DNA of 64,000 nt from Hyphomicrobiales bacterium (GCA_900465685.1 UEGR01000025.1:1-64000); one strand, 5' to 3'. Positions 38,055 to 48,853 are shown, counted from the first letter of the stretch. Made by a program: numbers and translations. The notes: generated by a model not told the origin, from the sequence alone.

Positions 38055-38861
38055 TCATCCCCAAATCAACAAAGCGGCTAGGCCAGCGGAGCCGACGATC
38101 AGACGCCACCAGGCAAAGAGCTTGAAGCCATGGCGCGAGACATAGTCGAGCAGATAGCGCACGACGAACACACCTGAGATGAAAGCCATCACGAAGCCGA
38201 CAGCGATCAGTGCGCCATCATTCATCGTGAGCATGTCGCGGCTCTTGTAGAGATCGTAGGCGAAGGCTCCGGCCATGGTCGGCATGGCGAGGAAGAACGA
38301 GAATTCAGCAGCCGACCGCTTGTCCGCGCCCAGCAGCAGCGAACCGACAATCGTGGAACCCGAACGCGACACGCCGGGGATCATGGCGAGGCACTGGATG
38401 AAGCCGATGGCAAGGCACATTGGCAGCGGATAATCCATCACATCATGATAGCGCGGCTTCAGATTGAGCTGGTCGACCCAGAGCAGGATCAGACCGCCGA
38501 CGATCAGCATGATGCAGACAAGGATCGGCGTTTCGAAGAGCACGCTCTTGATGAAGCCATGCGCAGCCGCACCGATGAAAGCAGCGGGCAGGAAGGCGAC
38601 CAGAATACCGAAGACAAAATGACGCGTGCGCGCATCACGCGGAAAATCCGCAAGGAGCTTCAGCAATTTCGCCGAATAAACGGTCAGAATGGCCAGAATA
38701 GCGCCGAGCTGGATCAGCACCTCGAACGTCTTTCCTGTGGATTCAAATCCCAGAAAATGACCGACCAGCAACAAATGCCCGGTGGACGAAACCGGGATAA
38801 ACTCGGTCAACCCTTCGATGAGACCGAGAAACGCGGCTTCCAGCAGATTAAAAATATCCAT
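38055..38861 (-). CDS. uppP: Undecaprenyl-diphosphatase (UppP/BacA type)
   Basis: Integral membrane phosphatase of 268 residues that recycles undecaprenyl pyrophosphate for peptidoglycan synthesis; overexpression of homologues gives bacitracin resistance. The active-site motifs are [22 protein letters not shown] (residues 15-35) and [19 protein letters not shown] near residue 165. Seven or eight helices are visible. Normal family length. This is not the BacA/SbmA peptide transporter of Brucella virulence, despite the shared old name. Confidence 0.96.
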   Translation of the reverse strand: MDIFNLLEAAFLGLIEGLTEFIPVSSTGHLLLVGHFLGFESTGKTFEVLIQLGAILAILTVYSAKLLKLLADFPRDARTRHFVFGILVAFLPAAFIGAAAHGFIKSVLFETPILVCIMLIVGGLILLWVDQLNLKPRYHDVMDYPLPMCLAIGFIQCLAMIPGVSRSGSTIVGSLLLGADKRSAAEFSFFLAMPTMAGAFAYDLYKSRDMLTMNDGALIAVGFVMAFISGVFVVRYLLDYVSRHGFKLFAWWRLIVGSAGLAALLIWG

Positions 38862-39119
38862 GAAGTCAGTACCTTAGAATGGTTGGCACGATGATGGCAT
38901 CTGAACCGGCTCGCATTAGCGGCTGTGGCGACTAAAACGGGCACTTCCAGCGATTGCTTGTCTCCCGCAAACATAGGTCTTATAGACTTTATATTCCGTT
39001 GAGGCGGCGTCGAATCGCTTGGCAGCAGAAATAGCCTGCTGCATGGGCAAACGCCAGCCGCCGTACCAATCTCCGGACGTTCAATTCAAGCTGTGTCAGT
39101 CGAGAGTACCGCGTCGATC

Positions 39120-39812
39120 ATGCTTACGCTGTTTCATCATCCCATGTCTTCAGGCTCACGTTATGTGCGGCTTATCCTCGGCGAATATGGCGTGGAAGCG
39201 GAACTGATCGAGGAAAGGCCGTGGTCGCGCCGCAAGGAATTTCTGGCGCTGAACCCGGCTGCCACCTTGCCCGTGCTGCTGGCGGAAAACGATCTGCCGG
39301 TCGTCGGCGCAACAGTGATCGCCGAATATCTCGACGAAACGCGGGGTGCATTGAAGCGCAGCCGTCGTCTCCTGCCGGAAAGCCCGATGGAGCGCGCCGA
39401 AGTGCGCCGCCTCGTGGACTGGTTCCTGTTGAAATTCGAAAACGAAGTCACCCGCCACATCACGCGAGAGCGCGTTTATAAATTGCAGATGGCGGCTGAA
39501 ATGGGCGGCAGCGCGCCGGATTCGACCGCGATCCGCGCAGCCCGCACCAATATTCGCCAGCATATGAAATATATCGACTGGCTGGCCGCCACCCGCGACT
39601 GGCTGGCAGGCGCGCATCCAAGCTATGCCGACATGGCCGCCGCAGCTGCGGTTTCGGCACTCGATTATCTCGGTGAAATCGAATGGGGCGAAACCCGTGC
39701 CGCGCGCGACTGGTATGCGCGGATGAAGTCGCGTCCCGCTTTCCGCCCGCTTCTGTCCGATCGCGTGCGCGGGCTTGCCCCGGTGGCCCATTATGGCGAC
39801 CTCGACTTCTGA
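39120..39812 (+). CDS. Glutathione S-transferase family protein
   Basis: Protein of 230 residues. N-terminal thioredoxin-like domain: [23 protein letters not shown] (the Ser/Ser-Gly of the active site), [29 protein letters not shown] with the cis-Pro and the Glu-Ser-type glutathione region (GATVIAEYL). The C-terminal helical domain follows, with [26 protein letters not shown]. Cytosolic detoxification is likely; the substrate is unknown. The ATG at 39120 matches the domain start; no clear ribosome site. It overlaps queG by 20 bases. Confidence 0.88.
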   Translation: MLTLFHHPMSSGSRYVRLILGEYGVEAELIEERPWSRRKEFLALNPAATLPVLLAENDLPVVGATVIAEYLDETRGALKRSRRLLPESPMERAEVRRLVDWFLLKFENEVTRHITRERVYKLQMAAEMGGSAPDSTAIRAARTNIRQHMKYIDWLAATRDWLAGAHPSYADMAAAAAVSALDYLGEIEWGETRAARDWYARMKSRPAFRPLLSDRVRGLAPVAHYGDLDF

Positions 39813-40938
39813 GACAAAGGCAGACAGGCTGAAGCGCTTCCTCATCGAAGAAGCCAAAGCCGTGGGCTTCGACGCTGTCGCCTTCACCACACCGGATGCT
39901 ATTCCACAGGCGCCTGAACGCCTGCGGCAATATCTTGCCGATGGCCATCACGCCGACATGCTCTGGATGGAAGAGACCGAAGAACGCCGGGCCAATCCCG
40001 GCGTGCTCTGGCCGGAAGTCCGTTCCATCATGATGCTGGCCATGAATTACGGGCCAGACACCAACCCGCTGGCTGTACTCGATCAGAAGGATCGCGCAGC
40101 CATATCGGTCTATGCGCAGAACCGCGATTATCACGACATCATCAAGGGCAAGCTGAAGCATGTGGCGAGCCGCTTTGCCGCGCGCGCCGGGCAGGACGTC
40201 AAGGTATTCGTCGATACCGCGCCTGTCATGGAAAAACCGTTGGCGGAAGCCGCCGGGCTTGGCTGGCAGGGCAAGCACACCAATCTGGTCAGCCGCGAGC
40301 TTGGTTCTTGGCTGTTCCTCGGCTCGATCTTCACCACAGCGGAAATCGCGCCGGATGAGCCGGATCACGATCATTGCGGCTCCTGCCGCGCCTGTCTCGA
40401 CGCCTGCCCCACCAAGGCCTTTCCGGCGCCCTACCGCATCGATGCAGGCCGCTGTATTTCCTATCTCACCATTGAGAACAAGGGCCCTATTCCGGCGGAG
40501 TTTCGCAAGGCCATGGGCAACCGCATCTATGGCTGCGACGACTGCCTTTCGGTCTGTCCGTGGAATAAATTCGCGCAGGCAACCAGCGAAATGAAGCTGA
40601 AGGCGCGCGACGATCTGAAAGCGCCACGTCTGAGCGACCTGCTGGCGCTTGATGATCCGGCGTTTCGTGCGCTTTTTTCCGGTTCGCCAATCAAGCGGAT
40701 CGGGCGCGACCGCTTCATCCGCAACGTGCTGATCGCAGCGGGCAATTCGGGCGATGCAACGCTGTTGCCGCAGATCGAGACGCTGCTTGGCGATGCCGCG
40801 CCTGTCGTGCGCGGGGCGGCAGTCTGGGCCTTGAAGCAGCTGGCCGAGCCGGGCCATGTCGATGCCTTGCAAAAACGTCTGGCCTCCGCCGAAGAGGATG
40901 CTACGGTACAGAAAGAGTGGAATACGGAGACAGTCTGA
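39793..40938 (+). CDS. queG: Epoxyqueuosine reductase
   Basis: Iron-sulfur and cobalamin-dependent enzyme of about 381 residues performing the last step of queuosine tRNA modification. Family motifs: catalytic Asp region [30 protein letters not shown], two ferredoxin-type clusters [16 protein letters not shown] and [14 protein letters not shown], and a C-terminal HEAT-like repeat ([27 protein letters not shown]). The ATG at 39793 overlaps the end of the GST gene. It is tightly linked to the epimerase gene that follows after one base. Confidence 0.95.
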   Translation: MATSTSETKADRLKRFLIEEAKAVGFDAVAFTTPDAIPQAPERLRQYLADGHHADMLWMEETEERRANPGVLWPEVRSIMMLAMNYGPDTNPLAVLDQKDRAAISVYAQNRDYHDIIKGKLKHVASRFAARAGQDVKVFVDTAPVMEKPLAEAAGLGWQGKHTNLVSRELGSWLFLGSIFTTAEIAPDEPDHDHCGSCRACLDACPTKAFPAPYRIDAGRCISYLTIENKGPIPAEFRKAMGNRIYGCDDCLSVCPWNKFAQATSEMKLKARDDLKAPRLSDLLALDDPAFRALFSGSPIKRIGRDRFIRNVLIAAGNSGDATLLPQIETLLGDAAPVVRGAAVWALKQLAEPGHVDALQKRLASAEEDATVQKEWNTETV

Positions 40939-40939
40939 C

Positions 40940-41809
40940 ATGCGCATTTTCCTGTTCGGAGCCGGATATTCGGCACAAGCCTTTGCCAAGCGGATGACGG
41001 GAGAAGTAGAGCGCATTGACGGGACAACCCGGCACGAGCAAAAATTCCCAACTCTTGAGAAATCCGGCATTTCGACGGTTTTGTTCGATGGTGAAACGCC
41101 CTCGCCCGAACTTCTGGAGCGACTCGCCAAGGCAACCCATGTGGTGATTTCGATTGCGCCCGGCGAAGCGGGCGACCCGGCGCTTGCATGGGTCGAAGAA
41201 GCGCTGCGCCGTCCCGACAATACGATTCGCTGGATCGGCTATCTCTCGACCGTCGGTGTTTATGGCGATCACAAGGGCGCATGGGTGGATGAAACCACAC
41301 CCTGCAAGCCGGTTTCGCGCCGCAGCCTCGAACGCGTCGAGGCAGAGCAAGCCTGGACAAGCCTGAGCGAGAGGCACGGAACGCCGCTGGCGATCTTGCG
41401 GCTGTCCGGCATTTACGGCCCGGGTCGCAATGCTTTCGTCAATCTGGAGCGCGGCACGGCGCGACGTCTCGTCAAGCAGGATCAGGTTTTCAACCGCATC
41501 CATGTGGAAGACATTGCCGGCGCTTTGCGCTTTCTCGCGGGCACCGATACGGGCGGTATTTTCAACATCACCGATAATGAGCCATCGCCACCGCAGGATG
41601 TCGTCACCTATGCGGCAGAGCTGATGGGCGTCACGCCGCCACCGGAAGTGGCCTTCGAAGACGCGGAGCTGACACCGATGGCGCGCTCCTTCTATGGCGA
41701 GAACAAGCGTGTCTCCAATCAGCGCATTCAGGCACTGGGCTACACATTCGCCTATCCCGACTACAAGACCGCCTTTTCGGCCATGTGGAAGGACGGAAAC
41801 TGGCGCTGA
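40940..41809 (+). CDS. NAD(P)-dependent epimerase/SDR family (YeeZ-like)
   Basis: Protein of 289 residues of the extended SDR superfamily. The Rossmann region is the shortened MRIFLFGAGYSAQAFAKRM. WIGYLSTVGVYGDHKGAWVDE contains the active-site Ser/Thr and Tyr of the family, and LAILRLSGIYGPGRNAF follows. The C-terminal domain ends SMxKxGNWR-like (FSAMWKDGNWR). Start one base after queG, so they are coupled. E. coli YeeZ is the nearest type I recognise; its substrate is not known. Confidence 0.82.
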   Translation: MRIFLFGAGYSAQAFAKRMTGEVERIDGTTRHEQKFPTLEKSGISTVLFDGETPSPELLERLAKATHVVISIAPGEAGDPALAWVEEALRRPDNTIRWIGYLSTVGVYGDHKGAWVDETTPCKPVSRRSLERVEAEQAWTSLSERHGTPLAILRLSGIYGPGRNAFVNLERGTARRLVKQDQVFNRIHVEDIAGALRFLAGTDTGGIFNITDNEPSPPQDVVTYAAELMGVTPPPEVAFEDAELTPMARSFYGENKRVSNQRIQALGYTFAYPDYKTAFSAMWKDGNWR

Positions 41810-41901
41810 TTGCACGCGTGCACCCCTTCGGGTAAAACGCCCTGACGCAAATTCCAAACCGGGACATAACGATGGGTAACAGCAAGTCAGCAGATAAATA
41901 A

Positions 41902-41931
41902 GCCGCAACAGCTTTTCCAACCTGTTGCGGC
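41902..41931. terminator. Perfect 10-bp stem-loop before the MFS gene
   Basis: GCCGCAACAG (41902-41911), 10-base loop, CTGTTGCGGC (41922-41931). There is no T tract after it, so it may be an attenuator-like leader element or weak terminator of the upstream operon. It lies 71 bases before the exporter start. Confidence 0.35.
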
Positions 41932-42002
41932 ATCTGTCCCGGACCAACGTCTTCCATTGCAGGCAGATTGCCGCCCGATTGTCTTCGAGCGGATGCTTTG
42001 TC

Positions 42003-43196
42003 ATGCCATTTGATCATCAGAAAACTCCATCCTGGAGCTTCACTTTGCCATTCGCGCTCGCGCTGATGGCTCCCTTCGACATCCTCGCCTCGCTGGCCAT
42101 GGATATCTACCTGCCGGTGGTTCCATCCATGCCGGCAATTCTGAAAACCACGCCTGCCATGGTGCAACTGACACTCAGTCTCTACATGGTGATGCTGGGT
42201 GTCGGGCAACTCGTCTTCGGTCCCTTGTCCGACCGCATCGGGCGCAAGCCGGTGCTGCTGGGCGGTGGTGCCGTCTTTGTGCTTTCTTCCTTTGCGCTGG
42301 CGGCGACGGATAGCGCCACCGTTTTCATCGCCCTGCGTTTCACCCAGTCGGTCGGCGCCTCAGCCGCACTCGTTGCAACCTTTGCCACGGTGCGCGATGT
42401 TTATGCCGACCGCCCGGAAGGCGCGACAATCTACGGCCTGTTCAGCGCCATGCTGTCCTTCGTTCCGGCCATCGGCCCCGTCGCTGGCGCATTGATTGCC
42501 AGCGGTTTCGGCTGGCGCGCGATTTTCATAGCGCTCGGCGTGTTTGGCCTTGTCGCAACATGGCGGGCGTTCCGCCTCTGGCCGGAAACACGCCCTGACC
42601 GCAATGACGCTGACCACCTTAGCGCATTGAAAATATTGAAGGATTTTACGTTCTGGACCTACACGCTGGGCTTCGGCACGGCGATGGGTACCTTCTTTGT
42701 TTTCTTTTCCACGGCACCGCGCATCCTGATCGAAAGAGGCGGCTTTGGAGAGACGGAATTCAGTCTGGCATTTGCAAGCGTTGCCATGGTGATGATTGCC
42801 GCCACGCGCCTTCTGTCATCTTACACCCGAAAGTCGGGTGTACGAAAAAGCGTGGCGCTCGGCATGGTCGTGCTCCTTGCCAGCGCGCTGGCTTTGCTCC
42901 TGACCGAAAACCTGCTGCAACCATCCTTCGCCAGCCTGATACTACCCATGTGGCTGGCTGCCATCGGCATTGTTTTGACCGCATCCATGACGGCAAACGG
43001 CGCTTTGGCAGCTTTCGACGACAGTGCAGGCATGGCTGTCGCTCTCTATTTCTGCATACAGAGCCTGATGGTCAGTCTGGCAGGAACAGCGCTCGTCATT
43101 TTGCTGCCCGGCGAAACGGCTTGGCCGCTGATCGCATTCTGCACAGTCGCGCCCCTTGTGGTCCTGACCATGCTTGCAAGGCTGCAACGGAGCTGA
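42003..43196 (+). CDS. Bcr/CflA-family drug:H+ antiporter (MFS)
   Basis: Inner-membrane exporter of 397 residues with 12 predicted helices. The MFS signature between helices 2 and 3 is GQLVFGPLSDRIGRKPVLLGGG; the antiporter motif C region is VPAIGPVAGALIASGFGWRAIF in helix 5; DIYLPVVPSMPAIL in helix 1 is typical of Bcr/CflA. Substrates in this family include bicyclomycin, chloramphenicol and sulfonamides, but cannot be assigned here. The start at 42003 (MPFDHQKTPSW) is favoured by the position of helix 1. It is monocistronic. Confidence 0.88.
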   Translation: MPFDHQKTPSWSFTLPFALALMAPFDILASLAMDIYLPVVPSMPAILKTTPAMVQLTLSLYMVMLGVGQLVFGPLSDRIGRKPVLLGGGAVFVLSSFALAATDSATVFIALRFTQSVGASAALVATFATVRDVYADRPEGATIYGLFSAMLSFVPAIGPVAGALIASGFGWRAIFIALGVFGLVATWRAFRLWPETRPDRNDADHLSALKILKDFTFWTYTLGFGTAMGTFFVFFSTAPRILIERGGFGETEFSLAFASVAMVMIAATRLLSSYTRKSGVRKSVALGMVVLLASALALLLTENLLQPSFASLILPMWLAAIGIVLTASMTANGALAAFDDSAGMAVALYFCIQSLMVSLAGTALVILLPGETAWPLIAFCTVAPLVVLTMLARLQRS

Positions 43197-43327
43197 TCCA
43201 AATGCCGGTCGGTTGGCACAAACAGCCGACCGGCATTGCTGGCCTGCATTTCACACAGCATAATGCCCGTAGCTTTGCTGTTTGATTCGCAGTCACAGCG
43301 CCCTTTGGCAAACCATGGAATTGCCCC

Positions 43328-44260
43328 ATGATCGCAAACAAACTGAAGAAATTTATCCTCATTGCCTCGCTGGCAACGATGATCGCGCCTGACTTCGTGC
43401 CTATGGCCATGGCGGATGACATGCCAGCCAAGCAGGCTTTCGGAGCGGAAAAGATGCCCGTGCTGGCGCAATCGCCGCAATCGATCGGCTTTTATGCCAA
43501 GGGCTGTCTCGCAGGCGCTGTTGCGCTGCCGACAGACGGTCCGAACTGGCAGGTCATGCGCCTGTCGCGCAATCGCCGCTGGGGCCACCCGCGCATGATC
43601 GGCTTGCTGGAAAAACTCTCCCGCGATGCCGCCAAGGATGGCTGGCCGGGCCTGCTCGTCGGCGATATTTCCCAGCCGCGCGGCGGTCCGATGCTAACCG
43701 GCCATGCCTCGCATCAGGTAGGGCTCGATGCTGATATCTGGCTGACACCAATGCCCAAGAAGCGCTTCACGGATGCCGAACGCGAAAGCGTTTCCGCCGT
43801 ATCGATGCTGAAAGGGGATTCACTTTATGTCGATCCCAAGAAATGGACCCCTGCCCGCACGGCGCTGATCAAACATGCCGCGAGCTATCCGGAAGTGGAG
43901 CGCATCTTCGTGCATCCGGGCATCAAGAAGCAGCTCTGCGATACGGTGACCGGCGACAGAAGCTGGCTTGGCAAGGTTCGCCCCTATTGGGGTCACTTCT
44001 ACCATTTCCATGTGCGCCTGACCTGCCAGCCCGGCTCGCCGCAATGCAAGTCGCAGCCCAAGGTGGCGGCTGGCGACGGCTGCGACAAGTCGCTTGCCTG
44101 GTGGTTCACCGATGAACCGTGGAAGCCAGCCAAGCCGTCAAAGGAACCGCCGAAGAAGCCGCGCCCCGTCATGGTGTCTGATCTTCCAAAGGCCTGCGCT
44201 GCCGTGCTGGCCGGTCCTGCACCAAATTCGGTTGCCGACGTCACCTATGGCGTGCAGTAA
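43328..44260 (+). CDS. mepA: Penicillin-insensitive murein endopeptidase
   Basis: Periplasmic zinc endopeptidase of 310 residues cutting D-Ala-meso-DAP cross-links in peptidoglycan. Signal peptide residues 1-31 (KFILIASLATMIAPDFVPMAMA). The LAS-family metal motifs are GHASHQVGLDADIWLT (His and Asp ligands) and HFYHFHVRLTCQPGS (His ligand). SLYVDPKKWTPARTALIKHAA and VERIFVHPGIKKQLC are also typical. The C-terminus has a Pro/Lys-rich stretch (KPAKPSKEPPKKPRPV). A hairpin follows. Confidence 0.95.
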   Translation: MIANKLKKFILIASLATMIAPDFVPMAMADDMPAKQAFGAEKMPVLAQSPQSIGFYAKGCLAGAVALPTDGPNWQVMRLSRNRRWGHPRMIGLLEKLSRDAAKDGWPGLLVGDISQPRGGPMLTGHASHQVGLDADIWLTPMPKKRFTDAERESVSAVSMLKGDSLYVDPKKWTPARTALIKHAASYPEVERIFVHPGIKKQLCDTVTGDRSWLGKVRPYWGHFYHFHVRLTCQPGSPQCKSQPKVAAGDGCDKSLAWWFTDEPWKPAKPSKEPPKKPRPVMVSDLPKACAAVLAGPAPNSVADVTYGVQ

Positions 44261-44270
44261 TCAGACATCG

Positions 44271-44300
44271 TGCCCCGTCGTTTGACGGCGGGGCATTCTC
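44271..44300 (+). terminator. Hairpin after mepA
   Basis: TGCCCCGTCG (44271-44280), loop TTTGA, CGGCGGGGCA (44286-44295), with one G-U pair, then TTCTCTC. Likely rho-independent terminator with a weak T tail. Confidence 0.6.
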
Positions 44301-44381
44301 TCTAAGCCCTCTTTTCACCGGCCTAAGGCTCAGCTATAGGTTTCAAACGATTTAGAGCTTGATGACAAGGTTATCAATTTC

Positions 44382-44759
44382 ATGACAGAGCGCCTGCGCA
44401 TCGCATTGATCGCCCACGATTTGAAGAAAGACGACATGGTCGCCTTTGCGCGCACGCATGAAAAGGCGTTGTCGCGTTTTGATATTGTGGCGACGGGAAC
44501 GACCGGCGGGCTGATCCTTGATGCCTGCCCTTCGCTGACGATCCAGCGCGTCAAAAGCGGCCCGCTCGGCGGAGACCAGCAGATCGGCGCCATGATTGCG
44601 GAAGGCACCGTCGAAGTGCTGATCTTCTTCATCGATCCGCTGTCGCCACTTCCGCATGACGTGGACGTCAAGGCGCTGACCCGCCTCGGCAGCGTCTACG
44701 ACATACCAATGGCGCTGAACCGCGCCACGGCAGAAAAGCTGATCAAAGCTTTAGACTGA
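44382..44759 (+). CDS. mgsA: Methylglyoxal synthase
   Basis: Enzyme of 125 residues converting dihydroxyacetone phosphate to methylglyoxal, a bypass of lower glycolysis under phosphate stress. Motifs: [18 protein letters not shown] at the N-terminus, ATGTTGGLI (phosphate loop), [19 protein letters not shown] and [21 protein letters not shown] with the catalytic Asp and His. Slightly shorter than the E. coli enzyme (152). It precedes glk on the same strand, both in hexose and triose metabolism. Confidence 0.95.
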   Translation: MTERLRIALIAHDLKKDDMVAFARTHEKALSRFDIVATGTTGGLILDACPSLTIQRVKSGPLGGDQQIGAMIAEGTVEVLIFFIDPLSPLPHDVDVKALTRLGSVYDIPMALNRATAEKLIKALD

Positions 44760-44837
44760 TACAATCGAAGAAATATAACAGCCCATGGGTAAGCCCCCCC
44801 AACACCCAAAGGGCACAAGAAACGGCAGGGAGAGAGA

Positions 44838-45866
44838 ATGCAGGCCATGATCGACGCCGAACAGAGTTTCCAGTTTCCAGTCCTCGTCGGCGATATCGGC
44901 GGCACCAATGCCCGCTTTGCAATCCTTGTCGATGCCAATTCCGATCCGAAGGAATTCCCGGTTCTTCAGACGGCGGATTATGCGACCATCGATGAAGCCA
45001 TTCAGACGGCCATTCTCGACCAGACGTCGCTACAGCCGCGCTCGGTCATTCTGGCCATTGCAGGCCCCGTCGAAGGCGATGAAATCGACCTCACCAATTG
45101 CGATTGGGTTGTGCGCCCGAAGAAGCTGATCTCCGATCTGGGCTTCAAGGACGTAACCGTGCTCAACGATTTCGAGGCGCAGGCGCTGGCCGTGGTGTCG
45201 CTCGAAGGCCATCATATGGAGCAGATCGGCGGCAAGCCGGAAGAGGTGATCGCAACCCGTGTCGTGCTCGGCCCGGGCACGGGCCTCGGCGTGGCCGGTC
45301 TGGTGCGCACCCGCAAGGCGTGGGTACCGGTTCCCGGTGAAGGCGGTCATGTCGATGTCGGCCCGCGCAGCGAACGCGACTATCAGATTTTCCCGCATAT
45401 CGAGCAGATCGACGGGCGCGTTTCTGCCGAACAGATTCTGAGCGGACGCGGCCTGCAAAATCTCTATGTGGCGATCTGCATCGCCGATAGCGTCACCCCG
45501 ACCCTGGAGACGCCCGCCGACATCACCTCCGCCGGTCTCGATGGCAGCAATGCGCAAGCCAGCGAAACGCTCGACCTGTTTGCGACCTATCTTGGCCGCG
45601 TGGCGGGCGACATGGCGCTTGTCTTCATGGCGCATGGCGGCGTTTACCTGTCGGGCGGCATTCCGCAGCGCATTCTGCCTGCTTTGCGGGCGGGTGCGTT
45701 CCGTGCGGCCTTCGAGGACAAGGCGCCGCATCAGGCCATCATGCACGACATTCCGATCCATGTGATCACCTATCCGCTGGCGGCTTTGAGCGGCCTGTCG
45801 GCTTTTGCCTGCGCACCTTCGCGCTTCGAAGTCTCGACGGATGGACGCCGCTGGCGCATCGGCTGA
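44838..45866 (+). CDS. glk: Glucokinase
   Basis: Cytoplasmic enzyme of 342 residues phosphorylating glucose with ATP. Motifs of the bacterial glucokinase (non-ROK) family: [16 protein letters not shown] (ATP phosphate loop), [28 protein letters not shown] with the catalytic Asp, [13 protein letters not shown], and [27 protein letters not shown] precedes the ATG. Length close to the family norm (about 320-345). A strong terminator follows. Confidence 0.96.
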   Translation: MQAMIDAEQSFQFPVLVGDIGGTNARFAILVDANSDPKEFPVLQTADYATIDEAIQTAILDQTSLQPRSVILAIAGPVEGDEIDLTNCDWVVRPKKLISDLGFKDVTVLNDFEAQALAVVSLEGHHMEQIGGKPEEVIATRVVLGPGTGLGVAGLVRTRKAWVPVPGEGGHVDVGPRSERDYQIFPHIEQIDGRVSAEQILSGRGLQNLYVAICIADSVTPTLETPADITSAGLDGSNAQASETLDLFATYLGRVAGDMALVFMAHGGVYLSGGIPQRILPALRAGAFRAAFEDKAPHQAIMHDIPIHVITYPLAALSGLSAFACAPSRFEVSTDGRRWRIG

Positions 45867-45927
45867 ACCTCACCGCGCCTGAAATCGACGGTCACGGGAT
45901 GGATAATTAAGCCACATAAGGCTATAG

Positions 45928-45975
45928 AAACGCGGCGGGGAATTGGCTTTCGGCCTTTTCACCGCCGCGTTTTTG
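45928..45975 (+). terminator. Rho-independent terminator after glk
   Basis: AAACGCGGCGG (45928-45938) pairs with CCGCCGCGTTT (45962-45972), followed by TT. The loop holds a small inner stem (GGCTTTCGGCC). Confidence 0.8.
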
Positions 45976-46039
45976 GTTTTAATACCAACGCATTTTCAAC
46001 GGCAGTCTCGGACATACCGAGCTCAGGAATGAAGCGCTT

Positions 46040-47902
46040 TTGCACGTGAGCTTATTCAAGAAGAAAAAGAAGAAAATCGACACGGGCGAAGCGACCCGCG
46101 TAATCCGGCGCATGATGTCGGAGAATATCGGTGAATATAAGAAGAACTATATCATCGCCATCATCGCATCGCTGATCGTCGGCGGATCCAACGCCGCGCT
46201 CGCCTATATGATGAAGCCGATGATCGACAAGATCTTCTATGAGCAGAACCTGCCCCTGATCTGGGTCATCTGCGGCACGCTGCTGGCGATTTTCATCCTG
46301 CGCGGTTTTTCCGGCTATGTGCAGGCCGTCGAGCTTGCCAAGATCGGCAATAATCTGGTCGCGCGCTATCAAAAGCGTATTTTCGACCATCTGATGAAGC
46401 TCGGCCTCGACTTCTATAACGACACCCGCTCCGGTCATCTGGCGGCGCAGATCAACCAGAATGTCTCCGGCATCCGCGACCTGCTCAACATGACGATTTC
46501 GTCGATTGCGCGCGATTTCATCTCGCTGATCGGTCTGGTCGCCATGATGTTCTACATGGACCCGATGCTGTCGGTCGCGATCTTCCTGATCGGCCCGCCG
46601 CTCATTCTGGCCGTCGCCTATATTTCGCGCCGCATCCGCTCGGTCACGCGCGATCTCGTGCATCTGAATTCGCATCTTCTCGGCGCCATGCAGGAATCCG
46701 TGCAGGGCATGGCAGTCGTTAAGGCCTTCACGATGGAAGACCAGCTGCGCGCCAAGATCGGCAATCTGATCGATATGTCGGAAGGACGCAGCAACAAGAT
46801 CGCCAAAGTGTCGGAACGCACGACGCCGATTTCGGAAATACTGGCCGGTTTCGCCGTTTCCGGCGTGCTGGCCTATAGCGGTTATCGCGCCATTCTCGAC
46901 CATCAGCCGCCCGGCGCGACCTTCGCCTTCATCACCGCCATGCTGCTGGCCTATGATCCGGCGCGCCGTCTTGCCCGCCTTCAGGTCGGGCTGGAAAAGG
47001 CGCTTGTCAACGCCCGCATGATCTATGAAGTGCTGGATATCAAGCCGCACCAGCGCGATGCCGCCGATGCAGTGGCGCTGAACCCCGGCCCCGGCGAAAT
47101 CCAGTTCGAGAACCTGTATTTCTCCTATAGCGAGCTTGCGCCGGTTCTGCATGGCGTCAGCTTTGTCGCCAAGGCAGGTGAAACCACGGCGATCATCGGC
47201 GCATCGGGTGCGGGCAAGTCAACGCTCATCAATCTCGTGCAGCGGTTCTACGATCTCGACAAGGGAACGATCCTGTTCGACGGACAGGATATTTCCAAGG
47301 TCACCAAGCGCTCGCTGCGCCACGCCGTCGCCTATGTGTCGCAACAGCCCTACCTGTTTGAAGGCACCATTGCCGACAATATCCGCTATGGACGCCCGGA
47401 CGCGACGGAAGAAGAAATCGTCAAGGCAGCCCAGCTTGCCCATGCGCATGATTTCATCCTGCAACAACCGCAAGGCTATGACACGCCGATTGGCGAAAAC
47501 GGCGCGACGCTTTCAGGCGGCCAGCGCCAGCGCATTTCGATTGCGCGCGCCATCGTGCGCAAGGCGCCGGTACTGCTTCTCGATGAAGCAACGTCTGCCC
47601 TCGACAACGAATCGGAAAAGCGCGTCCAGCAGGCGCTGGAAACGATCATGAAGGGCCGCACCACCATCGTCATCGCCCATCGCCTGTCCACGGTCGTCAA
47701 TGCCGACCGTATCGTGGTCATGGAAGCGGGACGCGTGGTGGAAGAAGGCCGTCATGACGCGCTGATTGCCATACCGAACGGTGTCTATGCCCGCTTCTAT
47801 CAATTGCAGAGCGGCAGCGCTGATAATATGACCGAACCGACAATCGAAGAACTGACTGCGGATGATGTGCCAGCGGGCACAGGAGGACAGAATGACCGGT
47901 GA
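46040..47902 (+). CDS. MsbA-like ABC exporter (fused permease and ATPase)
   Basis: Half-transporter of about 620 residues, homodimer expected in the inner membrane. An unusually Lys-rich start ([10 protein letters not shown]) precedes six helices (about residues 35-340). The ATPase domain has Walker [17 protein letters not shown] loop [15 protein letters not shown] signature [14 protein letters not shown], Walker [13 protein letters not shown] and the H-loop [10 protein letters not shown]. Family substrates are lipids or lipid A precursors. No ATG fits: TTG at 46040 or GTG at 46046 must be used; AGGA lies 11 bases before the TTG. It overlaps dapB by 11 bases, an odd functional pairing. Confidence 0.9.
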   Translation: MHVSLFKKKKKKIDTGEATRVIRRMMSENIGEYKKNYIIAIIASLIVGGSNAALAYMMKPMIDKIFYEQNLPLIWVICGTLLAIFILRGFSGYVQAVELAKIGNNLVARYQKRIFDHLMKLGLDFYNDTRSGHLAAQINQNVSGIRDLLNMTISSIARDFISLIGLVAMMFYMDPMLSVAIFLIGPPLILAVAYISRRIRSVTRDLVHLNSHLLGAMQESVQGMAVVKAFTMEDQLRAKIGNLIDMSEGRSNKIAKVSERTTPISEILAGFAVSGVLAYSGYRAILDHQPPGATFAFITAMLLAYDPARRLARLQVGLEKALVNARMIYEVLDIKPHQRDAADAVALNPGPGEIQFENLYFSYSELAPVLHGVSFVAKAGETTAIIGASGAGKSTLINLVQRFYDLDKGTILFDGQDISKVTKRSLRHAVAYVSQQPYLFEGTIADNIRYGRPDATEEEIVKAAQLAHAHDFILQQPQGYDTPIGENGATLSGGQRQRISIARAIVRKAPVLLLDEATSALDNESEKRVQQALETIMKGRTTIVIAHRLSTVVNADRIVVMEAGRVVEEGRHDALIAIPNGVYARFYQLQSGSADNMTEPTIEELTADDVPAGTGGQNDR

Positions 47903-48731
47903 ACCGGATAGCCAAAACAGCGAAATGGGCCTCGTCGTCGTCGGCGCCGGTGGCCGCATGGGCCAGACCCTCATCCGGACGATCCAGTCGATTAATGGTG
48001 CCAAACTCGCTGGCGCCATCGAGCGCCCCGGCTCGCCGCTGATCGGCAAGGACGCTGGTGAAGTGGCCGGTGTCGGCGCACTTGGCGTCACCATCACCGA
48101 TGATCCGCTGCCGGTCTTCGCCAAGGCGCAAGGCGTGCTCGACTTCACAAGCCCCGCCGCCAGCGTCGCCTTTGCCGGTCTAGCTGCACAGGCCCGTATC
48201 GTCCATGTCATCGGCACCACCGGGTGCGCGGCAGAAGACGAAGAGAAGTTCCGCGCCGCCGCCCGCCATGCCACCATCGTCAAGTCAGGCAATATGAGCC
48301 TCGGCGTCAATCTGCTGGCCGTCATGGTGCAGAAGGCTGCACAGGCGCTCGGTCCGGAGGATTTCGACATCGAAGTTCTCGAGATGCACCATAAGCACAA
48401 GGTGGATGCGCCAAGCGGCACCGCCCTGCTTCTCGGCAAAGCGGCAGCAGAAGGCCGTGGCATCAGCCTTGAAGACAACAGCGTGCGGTCGCGTGATGGC
48501 TATACCGGCCCCCGCACGGAAGGCACCATCGGCTTTGCCACGCTGCGCGGCGGCTCGGTGATCGGCGACCATTCGGTGATTCTGGCAGGCCCCGGCGAAC
48601 GCATTGTGCTGTCGCACCACGCCGAGGACCGCACCATTTTCGCACGCGGCGCGGTCAAGGCTGCACTCTGGGCTTATGGCAAGAAGCCCGGCCTCTATTC
48701 CATGCTCGACGTGCTCGGGCTGAGTGACTAG
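47892..48731 (+). CDS. dapB: 4-hydroxy-tetrahydrodipicolinate reductase
   Basis: Enzyme of 279 residues of lysine/diaminopimelate synthesis using NAD(P)[19 protein letters not shown] is the nucleotide site; [32 protein letters not shown], and the catalytic [19 protein letters not shown] follow. AGGAGG lies six bases before the ATG at 47892, inside the ABC transporter gene, so translation is coupled. The TAG stop is the first triplet of a dispersed palindrome at 48730. Confidence 0.96.
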   Translation: MTGEPDSQNSEMGLVVVGAGGRMGQTLIRTIQSINGAKLAGAIERPGSPLIGKDAGEVAGVGALGVTITDDPLPVFAKAQGVLDFTSPAASVAFAGLAAQARIVHVIGTTGCAAEDEEKFRAAARHATIVKSGNMSLGVNLLAVMVQKAAQALGPEDFDIEVLEMHHKHKVDAPSGTALLLGKAAAEGRGISLEDNSVRSRDGYTGPRTEGTIGFATLRGGSVIGDHSVILAGPGERIVLSHHAEDRTIFARGAVKAALWAYGKKPGLYSMLDVLGLSD

Positions 48732-48764
48732 AGCGCCGATCTGATTTCATCAGATCGGCGCTCT
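48730..48764. repeat. 35-bp dispersed palindrome after dapB
   Basis: AGAGCGCCGATCTGAT (48730-48745), three bases, ATCAGATCGGCGCTCT (48749-48764). Perfect 16-bp arms; the dapB stop TAG (48729-48731) uses its first bases. A near-identical copy is at 50538-50572. It may act as a terminator although the T tract after it is poor. Confidence 0.85.
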
Positions 48765-48780
48765 ACTATTTTGTTTGAAC

Positions 48781-48823
48781 GCGCATCTTTTCCGAAAACC
48801 GTTTCACACTTTTCGGGATGCGC
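48781..48823. repeat. Dispersed palindrome upstream of gpmA
   Basis: Outer arms GCGCATC (48781-48787) and GATGCGC (48817-48823) surround AAAACCGTTTCACACTTTT, the reverse complement of the core AAAAGTGTGAAACGGTTTT found at 53969 and 58775. It lies 31 bases before the gpmA start and is probably in its leader. Confidence 0.75.
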
Positions 48824-48853
48824 TTTGATTTACCCACCAACGGAGCATTGCAT

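Noticed and set aside
38055-38861. BacA/SbmA peptide transporter of Brucella virulence
   Set aside because: The motifs [10 protein letters not shown] and PGVSRSGST are those of undecaprenyl-diphosphatase, an unrelated family with the same old gene name.
39460-41220. Minus-strand frame of 586 codons opposite queG and the epimerase gene
   Set aside because: Both plus-strand genes have complete motifs and good spacing; the antisense frame has none.
46029-46049. Six-codon leader peptide before the ABC exporter
   Set aside because: The ATG lies directly on the AGGA with no spacer, so translation from it is unlikely.
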